Assembly: GCA_965229445.1 (NCBI GenBank)
Contig: OZ245876.1
Span: 2,170,001 to 2,234,000 of the forward strand
Length of the DNA stretch: 64,000 nucleotides
Direction of reading: 5' to 3'
From: Owenweeksia sp965229445
Lineage (GTDB): Bacteria > Bacteroidota > Bacteroidia > Flavobacteriales > Schleiferiaceae
Part shown: piece after piece, positions 54,810 to 63,771 of the stretch
Numbering within the stretch: position 1 is the first letter of the stretch
Layout: each line of letters starts with the position of its first letter
Notes under the pieces: generated by a model
Told to the model about the DNA's origin: nothing
Databases searched by the model: none
The model's input: the letters and a program-made list of their open reading frames with translations, nothing else
Program-made: the position numbers and the translations under genes

Positions 54810-55496
54810 ATGGCCCTGAAACCAACGATTACATCTTTAAACAGATTCGCAATTATAGCTGGCATTTCAATTCTGCTAATGGCCATAGCCGCTGGATATT
54901 CATTCGGGTATGCTCATTCACAAATTGTCCAACCGGTTTATGCCAACACCACTTTACAGAACCTCTTAAACTCAAAGGGAATTTTCCTAGTTGAGCTTCT
55001 TGGATGGTGTCTGATCCTAATTCTTGATATAATTGTGGCCTGGGCTCTATATCACTTCTTTAAAAGTGTAAACCAATCCATTTCTGTACTCACGGCATGG
55101 ATAAGAATTATCTACTCTATTATTCTTGGAATGGCTATTGGACAGTTAATGAAAATATATTTTCTAATTACAGATAGTACCGAACCTAACGCCCATCTGG
55201 TGATGGATCATTTTCAAAGCTTTGAAAACATTTGGACCTTGGGTCTCATTGTATTCGGTTTTCACTTAATAGGACTTGGATACCTGGCTTTGAAATCCAG
55301 GCTTCGATTTTGGGGGGTACTCCTAATCATTGCCGGGCTTGGTTATTCCCTGGTCTGTACACTCAAGCAATATCAAAGCTTAGAAAGCCTGGCTACCAAC
55401 TTGGAAATGATTCTTAGCATCCCAATGACCGTTGGTGAATTAGGATTTGCAATCTGGCTATTGGCACGAGGTAGACAGCGAAAAGTAGTCTTTTAA
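54810..55496 (+). CDS. DUF4386 membrane protein
   Basis: A 228-residue inner-membrane protein with about six hydrophobic helices and the same family elements in order, for example FENIWTLGLIVFGFHLIGLG. It is 11 bp after its paralogue and is followed by a hairpin terminator at 55526-55555, so it ends the operon. Confidence 0.8.
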   Translation: MALKPTITSLNRFAIIAGISILLMAIAAGYSFGYAHSQIVQPVYANTTLQNLLNSKGIFLVELLGWCLILILDIIVAWALYHFFKSVNQSISVLTAWIRIIYSIILGMAIGQLMKIYFLITDSTEPNAHLVMDHFQSFENIWTLGLIVFGFHLIGLGYLALKSRLRFWGVLLIIAGLGYSLVCTLKQYQSLESLATNLEMILSIPMTVGELGFAIWLLARGRQRKVVF

Positions 55497-55525
55497 AAGA
55501 ACCCTCCTTCTTTAATAATTTAAAT

Positions 55526-55560
55526 CAAACCCTTCTATTCACTTAGAGGGGTTTGTCATT
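55526..55560 (+). terminator. Intrinsic terminator after the DUF4386 genes
   Basis: CAAACCCTTCT (55526-55536) pairs with AGAGGGGTTTG (55545-55555) with one mismatch; a T-rich stretch follows. Confidence 0.7.
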
Positions 55561-55638
55561 TTATAGAATGTATCACCAAACACAAGCCAAGAGTTGAAAT
55601 AGGTTTGGAATTGTAATTCTGTACCTCCTACTCCGAAT

Positions 55639-55674
55639 TCCGAACCTCTGAGCTATCCCTTCCAGCCACTTTTG
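55639..55674 (+). promoter_or_regulatory. Candidate promoter with TCCGAACCTCTGAG box
   Basis: TCCGAACCTCTGAG at 55639-55652, then 18 bp, then TTTG at 55671-55674 within TTTGTCTCATCAA. This matches the MDR promoter at 52997 in motif, spacing and downstream sequence. It precedes the retropepsin-like gene by 30 bp. Confidence 0.45.
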
Positions 55675-55703
55675 TCTCATCAAAAGTTTAAAAACGGATA
55701 GTT

Positions 55704-56678
55704 ATGATGACAGGAGTTACAAAGCACAAAAGAAGAACACACCTCTATGCCCTACTCTTAATAAGCATTATATGGACGATAATGCTTTCGGGCTGTGCCA
55801 GCTATAGAAGCGAAGTTTCTTGGCCTGATGAAAGTGACCAAGTTCATGTACACACCATCCCCATTTATAAGCTTAATAAAACTATTCTGGTAAAAGGTGA
55901 AGTAGATGGCGAAAGCGGCTATTTTATCTTTGACACTGGTGCCCCAGGCCTTGTACTCAACCAGGCTCATTTTGATGATTATGAAATTGACCGTACCCGC
56001 AAGGCCACCGGGGTAAATGGTTCAGCCAGGGAGGTAAAAATTAAATATGTTTTTGATCTCAAGTTGACCCAAATCAACTTCAGGCAGCAAAGAGCCGATG
56101 TGATCAACCTGAGCCATCTTGAGACAAACCGTGATGTGAAAATTCTTGGCTTGTTAGGCGTAAAGTTATTCAAAGGCGTAGAACTGGAAATAGATCTGCG
56201 AAAACATTTGCTCAGCATTTACAAGCTTGATGAAAACGGGTTCAGGCTTAGTAATTCAAATCATTTTAGTCAAAGGGACAATGTGATGATGCCATTCAAA
56301 TACAGTGGTGCCCTTATTGAGCTACAGGCAGAAATCAACAATCAAATTTACCGTATAGCTTTTGATACTGGAGCTGAGACGCTACTGCTTGACCAGAGGC
56401 TGGTAGTCCGCGATAATATCCAAACCAGTTTTATTTCCAAACGAAAATTACTGAGTACCGATGGCAGCAAGTCTGAAATTGAAATTAGAGAGTTAGAGAA
56501 AATCATCGTTGGCATGGAGCTCAAAAAAGTACATCTGGTGATGACCAACTTAAGGAGGTTGAGCGCATATGGACTTAATGTAGATGGCTTAATTGGTTAT
56601 GACCTTATGGCATCAGGCATAGTGACCATCAACTTCAAAAATAGGGTTCTTCAAATTCAACCTTATGCTAAGGCCTAG
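55704..56678 (+). CDS. Retropepsin-like aspartyl protease lipoprotein
   Basis: A 324-residue protein with a lipobox (LSGCAS, Cys near residue 32). There are two aspartyl protease halves, each with D-T-G: D77 in FIFDTGAPG and D221 in IAFDTGAET. Both are followed by hydrophobic strands (LVLN, LLLD) and psi-loop-like GLLGVKLF and GLIGYDLM. With both D-T-G motifs on one chain it can form a complete active site, like bacterial pepsin-type or duplicated retropepsins of Bacteroidota. It is anchored in a membrane; substrate unknown. Confidence 0.8.
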   Translation: MMTGVTKHKRRTHLYALLLISIIWTIMLSGCASYRSEVSWPDESDQVHVHTIPIYKLNKTILVKGEVDGESGYFIFDTGAPGLVLNQAHFDDYEIDRTRKATGVNGSAREVKIKYVFDLKLTQINFRQQRADVINLSHLETNRDVKILGLLGVKLFKGVELEIDLRKHLLSIYKLDENGFRLSNSNHFSQRDNVMMPFKYSGALIELQAEINNQIYRIAFDTGAETLLLDQRLVVRDNIQTSFISKRKLLSTDGSKSEIEIRELEKIIVGMELKKVHLVMTNLRRLSAYGLNVDGLIGYDLMASGIVTINFKNRVLQIQPYAKA

Positions 56679-56750
56679 ATCCCAAACTTCAAAATGGCCA
56701 CCTAGAATTACCTATAAAAGGCTAATTTTAATCTTTAACTAATTGCGTAA

Positions 56751-57332
56751 TTGGAATTTCTTTTACAAAATATGAGAGCCCTCGTACCACTTTCTGATAA
56801 GGAGGTGCTGAAATTAAAATCCATAGTGAATTCCAGATATTTTGCGAAGCGTGAAATCCTGCTAAACAGAGGTGAAATCTCCAGGCACATGCGCTTTATT
56901 GAGAAAGGTTGCTTAAGAAACTACTATCTGGACCAAGAGGGTCATGAACATGTCCTACAATTCGGAATTGAAGGATGGTGGATCAATGATCTTCACAGCT
57001 ATATCACCCAAAAACCCGCCCAGAGCTGTATTCAAGCTCTGGAGCCAAGTATGATTTATCAGATTCCCCGCGAAAAGCTTCTGAAACTCTTTGATCATAT
57101 CCCTTCACTTGAACGCTTTTTTCGAATTAAAATCCAATCAGCTTATGCGGCTCTTCAAGAACGAACCGTACATGCTATGAGTAAAACTGCCGAACAACGA
57201 TATCTTGATTTTCGGCAAAAATACCGGGCTATAGAACAACGGGTGCCGCAATATATGGTAGCCTCATACTTGGGTATTACTCCCGAACATCTTAGTAGTC
57301 TGCGCAAAAACCTTGCTCAGGAGCTTTCTTAA
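56751..57332 (+). CDS. Crp/Fnr-family transcriptional regulator
   Basis: A 193-residue protein with a cyclic-nucleotide-binding-type beta roll (about 25-115, RNYYLDQEGHEHVLQFGIEGWW in parts) and a C-terminal winged HTH (about 150-190, YLGITPEHLSSLRKN). The frame begins at a TTG (56751). An ATG at 56772 gives a 186-residue form, but the extra LLQNMRALVPL matches the start of relatives, so TTG is kept. No Fe-S Cys cluster is present, so it is not an Fnr O2 sensor. The effector is unknown. The cyclase gene follows after 68 bp. Confidence 0.83.
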   Translation: MEFLLQNMRALVPLSDKEVLKLKSIVNSRYFAKREILLNRGEISRHMRFIEKGCLRNYYLDQEGHEHVLQFGIEGWWINDLHSYITQKPAQSCIQALEPSMIYQIPREKLLKLFDHIPSLERFFRIKIQSAYAALQERTVHAMSKTAEQRYLDFRQKYRAIEQRVPQYMVASYLGITPEHLSSLRKNLAQELS

Positions 57333-57400
57333 GATATCTTAATTTTTTTCTATCCTCACTTCCAAACCTTTGTGCTGTAGTAATTTAAATACACAGTACA

Positions 57401-58381
57401 ATGAAAAAAGTCAAACAACTTTCTATGCTTTTACTGGCCATAAGCCAGCTAGGCCTAATGGCTCAGCAACCAGAAAGAGCAGGAATCGGCCCGTGGGGAC
57501 CACAAGATGAAATTGGGACCCTCAACATGATGAATGAAAACTCAAAACTCCTCATTCTATCCCGAATAAAATCGGGTAAAACCTACGATCTCAGTGTAGA
57601 ATATTTTGTAGGCATGCCCAGCTTCCATTCACTTGGAGATCCACCTTACCAATATTGGCTTACCCATACCCCTCACGGTACAGTTGTGGACAACCCCAAT
57701 GGCTTAGGCCACAGAATGAATGAGAAAGTAAGCTATACCGGAGATGCAATTTCCATGTACACCCATATGGGTACGCACATCGATGCTCTAAATCATTTTG
57801 GGCTGAATGGCAAAATCTGGAATGGATTTACGCCAGAAGAACACCTGGGCGACAAAGGCTGGAAGAAGACTGGGGCAGAATCCATTCCACCTATTATAGC
57901 TCGCGGGGTGCTTATTGATGTATTGTCGTATAAAGGTGTAGAATCACTACCTGCTAACTATCGCATTAATTCAAATGACTTAAAAGGAGCCCTCGCATCT
58001 CAGGAATTAGAACTGCAAAAAGGTGATGTAGTACTCATCCGAACCGGTCAAGCACGTCACTACCACCATGCTGCTGAGTATACGCATGAATATCCCGGAA
58101 TAAACCTGGATGCGGCAAAGTGGCTGGTAGAAGATCAGGAAATTATGCTTTTGGGTGCCGATAACCTGAGTTTTGAAGCTTTTCCACCGGAAAGAGTCGA
58201 TAACTGGGTTCCTGTACACACCTACTTGCTCGCCGAAAAGGGAGTGATGTTCTTGGAGCAGATGTACTTGGAAGAACTCGCCAGGGATCAGGTTTACGAA
58301 TTCGTATTTATCGGTGCAAGCCTGAAGTTACGCGGTGCCAGCGGATCACCCATGCGTCCGGTAGCCCTTCCTGTTAAATAG
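57401..58381 (+). CDS. Cyclase-family hydrolase, exported
   Basis: A 326-residue protein of the kynurenine-formamidase-like cyclase superfamily with the metal-binding motif H122-x3-H126-x-D128-x3-H132 (HMGTHIDALNH). A signal peptide ends near GLMAQ (residue 21). Close relatives include kynurenine formamidase and isatin hydrolase. No tryptophan pathway gene is nearby, so the substrate is open. Regulated possibly by the Crp-type gene upstream. Confidence 0.83.
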   Translation: MKKVKQLSMLLLAISQLGLMAQQPERAGIGPWGPQDEIGTLNMMNENSKLLILSRIKSGKTYDLSVEYFVGMPSFHSLGDPPYQYWLTHTPHGTVVDNPNGLGHRMNEKVSYTGDAISMYTHMGTHIDALNHFGLNGKIWNGFTPEEHLGDKGWKKTGAESIPPIIARGVLIDVLSYKGVESLPANYRINSNDLKGALASQELELQKGDVVLIRTGQARHYHHAAEYTHEYPGINLDAAKWLVEDQEIMLLGADNLSFEAFPPERVDNWVPVHTYLLAEKGVMFLEQMYLEELARDQVYEFVFIGASLKLRGASGSPMRPVALPVK

Positions 58382-58396
58382 ATAATCCTGCTGATC

Positions 58397-58852
58397 ATGT
58401 TCAGTCAATTTCACACGATAGGTTTAGCCTTTATTGGCGGTGTTTTTCTGGCCGTACAAGGAGGCTTCAACGCCCAGTTGGGTGTACAACTGAAAAGTCC
58501 GTTAATGGCCTCATTGGTAGCCTTCGCATTTAGTGCATTATTTGCCGTTCTCTTAATCTCCCTCACCGGAAAAAGCCTTCCAACGGTCACCAGCATACGA
58601 CAAATCCCCCTTCACCTCTGGTTCTCCGGTGCCCTTTTCAGTGTTGTTGGCATCAGTCTTTACTACTACAGCATTCCCCGCTTGGGCATGGCCTCCATGA
58701 TCTCGCTGGGGTTATTTGGACAACTGCTGTTTTCTGTGATAGCCGGTCATTTCGGCTGGTTTGGAATGACTTCCACTCCCATCTCCATCACCAAAGTGTG
58801 GGGAGTAATCGCCATGTTAGGCGGTATTCTACTTATCAACTTAAAATCATAG
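58397..58852 (+). CDS. DMT-family transporter (YdcZ/DUF606 type)
   Basis: A 151-residue protein with five hydrophobic helices (AFIGGVFLAVQGGFNAQLG at the start, ALLIS, FSGALFSVVGIS, GMASMISLGLFGQL, GVIAMLGGILLINL). The FNAQLG and NLKS end fit DUF606. It is a small half-transporter of unknown substrate, 15 bp after the cyclase and 3 bp before the GNAT gene. Confidence 0.8.
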   Translation: MFSQFHTIGLAFIGGVFLAVQGGFNAQLGVQLKSPLMASLVAFAFSALFAVLLISLTGKSLPTVTSIRQIPLHLWFSGALFSVVGISLYYYSIPRLGMASMISLGLFGQLLFSVIAGHFGWFGMTSTPISITKVWGVIAMLGGILLINLKS

Positions 58853-58855
58853 ATC

Positions 58856-59584
58856 ATGAACATTAATCAACAAAACATCCAAAACCTGAAAGATCTGTGG
58901 ACGATTGCAGGAAAACGAAATAATGCCGTAGTGAAAAACCGGCATTTCAAAAGTGTCTTCCTACCAGAATCAGAATGGCCAAGTCGATTATGGTTTGAGG
59001 GAGAGCTTCAGAAACAAAGTGTAATGCTTGCAGTTCAACATCTCCGATTAACAAATAAATCAATTTCTGTTTCTGTATTTGATGACCCTGCTTCCAAGTA
59101 CATTCTGGAACAACATGGATTCACCAAAACATCCGAGCAGTACGGGATGAACCTGCACTTGCTGAAAGAATACCCTGACCCGCAGGAGTTGCAGATCAAA
59201 AAGGTGGAGAACCTGGCAGGTGCACAGTTGTGGAGCCGTTTATTTAAGGCTGCATTCGGCTATTTAATTCCTGCAGATGTAGTTTACAAAACCGCAGGAG
59301 ATGCTGCTTATGTTATCGCTTTTAAAGAGCAATTCCCGATAGGTACTGCTTTGCTATTTGCCTCGCAGCCTCAAGTTATGGGTGTGCATTCCATGGGTGT
59401 GATCCCTAATTGGCGCAGGCAAGGATTGGCCGCAATAATAATGCAAAAACTTTTGCATACCAGCGCCAATAAAGGCTTTAGATACGCCTCCCTACAAGCT
59501 TCTGCAGCTGGTAAAGGCCTTTATGAGAAAATAGGCTTTAAGTCTGCTTTCCTAATGGAAAATTATCAATTGAAGAATCAATAA
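58856..59584 (+). CDS. GNAT-family N-acetyltransferase
   Basis: A 242-residue protein whose C-terminal half is a GNAT fold with the acetyl-CoA-binding motif A MGVIPNWRRQGLA (about 180-192) followed by LYEKIGF at the end. The N-terminal half is another, degenerate GNAT-like region (FDDPASKYILEQHGF). Acceptor unknown. It is in a run with the DMT transporter and nitroreductase. Confidence 0.8.
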   Translation: MNINQQNIQNLKDLWTIAGKRNNAVVKNRHFKSVFLPESEWPSRLWFEGELQKQSVMLAVQHLRLTNKSISVSVFDDPASKYILEQHGFTKTSEQYGMNLHLLKEYPDPQELQIKKVENLAGAQLWSRLFKAAFGYLIPADVVYKTAGDAAYVIAFKEQFPIGTALLFASQPQVMGVHSMGVIPNWRRQGLAAIIMQKLLHTSANKGFRYASLQASAAGKGLYEKIGFKSAFLMENYQLKNQ

Positions 59585-59595
59585 AACAACAAAAG

Positions 59596-60225
59596 ATGCA
59601 ACTATTAAAAAATCTAAAATGGCGCTATGCCACAAAAATCTTTGATCCCAACAAAAAGATCCAACCTGCGGATCTTGACTACCTGAAAGAGGCTATTCAG
59701 CTTTCCGTTTCCTCGTATGGACTGCAACTCTATAAGATCTTTATTATTGAAGATACTAAGCTACGGCATAAGCTTAAAGCTGCCTCTTATGGGCAAAAAC
59801 AAATAACGGATGCGTCACATCTGGTGGTTTTTTGTCATTATACAGAAGTAACCGATGAATTAGTGGACAGTTTTATTCAACGCACTGCTAAAGCCCAGGG
59901 AAAACCCTATTCGGAGGTTAAAGGATACGGTGATTTCATCAAGCGTCAGCTGGCCATAAAATCAGATGAGCAGATTAACCAATGGGCGGCCAAGCAAACG
60001 TACCTCGCAATGGGCAACTTGATAATGGCCGCTGCAGAATTGAGAATTGACGCCTGCCCAATGGAGGGATTTGAGCCTGATCAATACGATAATCTTCTGG
60101 AGCTAAAAAAGGAAAAACTGCGCTCCTCGCTGATAGTCCCAATCGGATATCGGTCTGATAAGGATGAAAGCCAGTTTTTTGAAAAAGTAAGACGGCCTAA
60201 ATCAGAACTTTTTAATCTGGTGTAA
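59596..60225 (+). CDS. Nitroreductase-family NAD(P)H oxidoreductase
   Basis: A 209-residue flavin enzyme of the NfsB-like group: WRYATKIFDPNKKI at the start, SSYGLQLYKIFII near 37-49, ANWAA-type QWAAKQTYLAMGNLIMAAAELRIDACPMEGF near 136-165 (FMN-binding helix and loop) and KVRRPKSELF at the end. It probably uses NAD(P)H to reduce nitro or quinone compounds. It is followed by a hairpin terminator. Confidence 0.9.
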   Translation: MQLLKNLKWRYATKIFDPNKKIQPADLDYLKEAIQLSVSSYGLQLYKIFIIEDTKLRHKLKAASYGQKQITDASHLVVFCHYTEVTDELVDSFIQRTAKAQGKPYSEVKGYGDFIKRQLAIKSDEQINQWAAKQTYLAMGNLIMAAAELRIDACPMEGFEPDQYDNLLELKKEKLRSSLIVPIGYRSDKDESQFFEKVRRPKSELFNLV

Positions 60226-60247
60226 AACAGTTATAAAGTTAGAGTAG

Positions 60248-60290
60248 ATGCGGTATTGGTTCAAACGAACCGGTACCGCATTACTTTTTT
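60248..60290 (+). terminator. Intrinsic terminator
   Basis: ATGCGGTA (60248-60255) pairs with TACCGCAT (60274-60281) with an inner GGTTC/GAACC stem; a run of T follows at 60285-60290. Confidence 0.85.
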
Positions 60291-60342
60291 ACCAGTTCAA
60301 CATCCAAGGACCAAGTGTCCCGCTTTATAATCCCGAACCTAT

Positions 60343-60388
60343 TGCATGAAATGCAGGACGTTTTAGCCTGAGCCCACGAATAGCTTTG
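60343..60388 (+). promoter_or_regulatory. Candidate promoter with upstream palindrome TGCAT-GAA-ATGCA
   Basis: TAGCTTTG at 60381-60388 is a perfect TAnnTTTG box; TTTT at about 60360-60364 could be the -33 element about 17-20 bp upstream. A perfect palindrome TGCAT-GAA-ATGCA at 60343-60355 sits just above and could bind a regulator. Confidence 0.5.
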
Positions 60389-60445
60389 CCCCGGCAAATG
60401 AGATAAAAACCAATTCTCTCACCGCAAAGAACAAAAACCAATAAA

Positions 60446-62773
60446 ATGAAAAAGATATTTACCCTCATTATTAGTCTGCTGATATCTCTGGCCCAAGCCC
60501 AGGAAAAAGCAACACTAAGCGGCTATATTAAAGATGCTGCAACTGCCGAAACCCTGATTGGCGCCAGTGTATTTGCCCCACAATTAAAGATTGGTACCAC
60601 CACAGATATCAATGGTTATTATGCTTTGAACTTGCCACCAGGCAATTACCAACTTCAAATCAGTTTTATTGGTTATGAAACCAAAACGGTAGAAGTGAAG
60701 GTTTCGGGCAAGCATCAGCTTGATGTAAAACTTGCCTCCTCTTCCACCCAGCTTACAGAAGTAACTGTAACCGATAAGGTGGAGGCAGCCAACGTTGAAG
60801 ACCTCCAAATGAGCAGCGAAGTGCTTTCAGTAAAGCAGATTAAGGAAATACCAGCTTTTATGGGTGAGGTTGATGTGTTAAAAGCAATTCAGGCCTTACC
60901 AGGAGTGCAATCGGGTGGTGAAGGAACTACCGGATTTTTTGTTCGCGGTGGCTCGGCTGACCAAAACCTGATTTTGCTGGATGGTGCTACGGTGTACAGC
61001 CCAAGTCACTTAATGGGCTTCTTTTCAGTATTTAATGCAGATGTAATAAAAGATGTAGAACTCTATAAAGGAGGTGTTCCTGCACAATACGGTGGACGAT
61101 CAGCCTCACTTCTCGACATAAAACAGAGAAATGGTGACAATGAAAAGTTCCACGGCAATGGTGGCTTAGGACTTATCGCCAGCCGCCTCAGCCTGGAAGG
61201 GCCAATACAAAAAGGAAAAAGCTCCTTTCTAATTGCCGGTCGCAGAACCTACGCAGATGTGTTCACCCGATTGAGCAGCAGACCAGATCTGAAAAATAGC
61301 GTGATGTATTTCTATGACCTCAATGGAAGAATGAATTTTAGATTGAGCGATAAAGATGTCCTTACACTTTCCGGTTATTATGGCGATGATGTGCTTAAAA
61401 ACAAACAACAATTAAGCTGGAATTGGGGAAATCGAACGGCCACGGCCAACTGGAAGCACTCATTTTCCAACAAGCTATTTGCTGACATCGCTGCAATTTA
61501 TAGCGATTTCAACTACACATTAGGAGTTAATTCAACCGGAAACTCACAACTGGAATGGAAAGCGCGGATCAATGATGAAACGCTAAAGGCGGATTTCACT
61601 TATCTGGCTCATCCAAAATACTTCTTCAAAATAGGTGCAGCGGCTATTTACCACACCATCCACCCGGGAAACATTAGCATTACCGGAAGTGAAGTGGAAG
61701 CCACCTTTGACCTGGAAACACAGCGAGCTCTAGAGTCCTCTGCCTACCTGAGCTCAACTATTAAGCTAAATGATGAGTTTACCATTGATGCCGGCCTGCG
61801 ATACTCATTGTTTCAGAACATAGGTGGAACAGTAAATGAATACCAAGAGAACTCCAACGAGCCTGTCTCCAGTACTGACTACGATGAACGAGAATTCCAT
61901 GGTTCACAAGGTGGCTTCGAACCAAGGCTAAACATGCGATATATGTTGGGTACTTCAAGCTCAATTAAAATGTCGTACAACAGAATGATGCAGTATTTGC
62001 AACTGGCTACAAATTCTACCACTGGTACACCCCTTGACATTTACTTCCCTGCATCAGAAAATATAAAACCTCAAATAGCTGATCAAATTGCTTTGGGATA
62101 TTTCAAAAACTTTAGCAATAACCGCTATGAGCTTTCTGCAGAGGTGTATTACAAATACATGCAAAACCAGATTGATTTTAAAGACAATGCCAATCTGATT
62201 CTAAATGAACACCTTGAAAACGAAGTGCTTTCAGGCGATGGCCAAGCTTATGGATTGGAACTTATGCTCAAGAAAACTCAGGGTAGATTAACTGGTTGGA
62301 TCAGCTACACCCTTTCGCACACCGAGCGCACAATTGAAGGCATAAACAAAGGCAAAGCTTACTCGCCAACTCAAGACCGTCCCCATGCTATCAACTTTGT
62401 TTCGTCATATCAGGTAAAACCCAGACTACAATTTGGGGCAGCCTGGACTTATTCTAGTGGAGCACCAATAAGCCTGCCCACCTCATCTTATGAATATGAA
62501 GGCGTGGTGGTTCCTGTCTACGATGAGAAAAATGGATATCGCCTTCCCAACTCTCACCGCCTTGATATTTCCTTCACCCTGGACGGTAAGAAAAAGCCCG
62601 GGCGAAAATGGGAATACAGCTATAACTTCTCCATCTATAACCTGTACGCCCGTCAAAACCCATTCAGCATTCAAGTGCGCCAAAATGCCGATAACCCCAA
62701 ACAAACTGAAGCTGTACAAACCTCATTGGTAGGAACAATGATTCCCGCCTTCACGCTAAACTTTAAATTCTAA
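60446..62773 (+). CDS. TonB-dependent receptor (SusC-like) with carboxypeptidase-regulatory domain
   Basis: A 775-residue outer-membrane receptor with signal peptide (ISLAQAQ), a carboxypeptidase-regulatory-like domain (about 22-105, LSGYIKDAATAETLIGASV, ISFIGYETKTVEV), a plug (about 110-230, LQALPGVQSGGEGTTGFFVRGG, DQNLILLDGA, RSASLLDIKQRNGDNEKFHGNGG, in parts) and a 22-strand-like barrel to ...MIPAFTLNFKF. It imports large ligands with TonB and proton-motive force. Paired with the DUF4249 lipoprotein gene 4 bp downstream, as found elsewhere in Bacteroidota. Ligand unknown. Confidence 0.92.
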   Translation: MKKIFTLIISLLISLAQAQEKATLSGYIKDAATAETLIGASVFAPQLKIGTTTDINGYYALNLPPGNYQLQISFIGYETKTVEVKVSGKHQLDVKLASSSTQLTEVTVTDKVEAANVEDLQMSSEVLSVKQIKEIPAFMGEVDVLKAIQALPGVQSGGEGTTGFFVRGGSADQNLILLDGATVYSPSHLMGFFSVFNADVIKDVELYKGGVPAQYGGRSASLLDIKQRNGDNEKFHGNGGLGLIASRLSLEGPIQKGKSSFLIAGRRTYADVFTRLSSRPDLKNSVMYFYDLNGRMNFRLSDKDVLTLSGYYGDDVLKNKQQLSWNWGNRTATANWKHSFSNKLFADIAAIYSDFNYTLGVNSTGNSQLEWKARINDETLKADFTYLAHPKYFFKIGAAAIYHTIHPGNISITGSEVEATFDLETQRALESSAYLSSTIKLNDEFTIDAGLRYSLFQNIGGTVNEYQENSNEPVSSTDYDEREFHGSQGGFEPRLNMRYMLGTSSSIKMSYNRMMQYLQLATNSTTGTPLDIYFPASENIKPQIADQIALGYFKNFSNNRYELSAEVYYKYMQNQIDFKDNANLILNEHLENEVLSGDGQAYGLELMLKKTQGRLTGWISYTLSHTERTIEGINKGKAYSPTQDRPHAINFVSSYQVKPRLQFGAAWTYSSGAPISLPTSSYEYEGVVVPVYDEKNGYRLPNSHRLDISFTLDGKKKPGRKWEYSYNFSIYNLYARQNPFSIQVRQNADNPKQTEAVQTSLVGTMIPAFTLNFKF

Positions 62774-62777
62774 TATC

Positions 62778-63620
62778 ATGAAAAATCTATCTATACTTGT
62801 ATTAACCTTCTTGGTAACTCTACTTTCTTCATGCACCAAAGTAGTAGATCTTAAACTCAATGAACCTGAAAGCAAGATTGCTGTAGAGGGAATAATTTCA
62901 AATCAAGCTGGAGGCAGCTTTATTAAACTGGTGTACACCAAGGGCTATCTATCTTCAGAGGCTCCGCAGACTATAGTAGATGCACAGGTAAGCGTAAGAG
63001 ACAATGAAGGAATACTTACGATTTTTACTCCTTCAGATAATGAAGGGCTATACCTTCCCCCGGCTACTTTTTCGGGCGAAATTGGCAAAACCTACACCTT
63101 GGATGTTCAATATGAAGGAGGCAGTATTTTCGCTGAATCTACAATGAAGGATACCGTTTCGGGAAGTAATGTAAATGTGATAAAAGCCGATATAGCGAAT
63201 CCATATCTTGAGGCTGGCTATCACTTAATGGCCACCATCAAAAAATATAAGGAGGAAGACAGCTTTTACAAGGCGGAGATTTATATAAATGGAGTAAATC
63301 AAATGACAACAGCTTCTGATATTATAGCTTTTGATGATCGCATGTTTGAGGCAGGCGAAGAGTTAGAAGCACGCCTGCACACATGGGCGGAAACTTTGGA
63401 AGATAATGAAAAGCCACAATTGGGGGATGTAATTACTCTACAACTCATTAGCATTAATGAGGAAACCTACCAATATTTACAGGCACTTTCTGAAACCCCT
63501 ATGCAGGGTGGCCTTTTTGGTAAAACACCAGCCAACGTTCCTTCAAATATTGAAGGAGGTTTGGGGTGGTTTCAGGCAAGTTCTTTTGGAAGCCCTAAAC
63601 ACTCCATGGTGATGGAGTAA
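62778..63620 (+). CDS. DUF4249 lipoprotein, partner of the TonB receptor
   Basis: A 280-residue lipoprotein with lipobox LLSSC (Cys about 19) followed by VVDLKLNEPESKIAVEGIIS and later FKLVYTKGYLS-like DUF4249 words, then a beta-rich body. It is predicted to lie at the outer membrane next to the receptor, possibly as a ligand-binding lid. It is followed by a strong hairpin terminator. Confidence 0.83.
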   Translation: MKNLSILVLTFLVTLLSSCTKVVDLKLNEPESKIAVEGIISNQAGGSFIKLVYTKGYLSSEAPQTIVDAQVSVRDNEGILTIFTPSDNEGLYLPPATFSGEIGKTYTLDVQYEGGSIFAESTMKDTVSGSNVNVIKADIANPYLEAGYHLMATIKKYKEEDSFYKAEIYINGVNQMTTASDIIAFDDRMFEAGEELEARLHTWAETLEDNEKPQLGDVITLQLISINEETYQYLQALSETPMQGGLFGKTPANVPSNIEGGLGWFQASSFGSPKHSMVME

Positions 63621-63650
63621 AAAGTATCAAGCTTTATTTCTGCTTACTCA

Positions 63651-63688
63651 AAAACACGATTTAGGGTATTCCTAAATCGTGTTTTTTG
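63651..63688 (+). terminator. Intrinsic terminator
   Basis: AAAACACGATTTAGG (63651-63665) and CCTAAATCGTGTTTT (63671-63685) form a perfect 15-bp stem with a 5-base loop, then a T-rich tail. Confidence 0.9.
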
Positions 63689-63771
63689 TTTGAATATAGG
63701 CCATGCTATCCAATATAAATTTTACATCTATTTTTACTTTTCAAATATTACTTACAATCAGCAAATAACCG

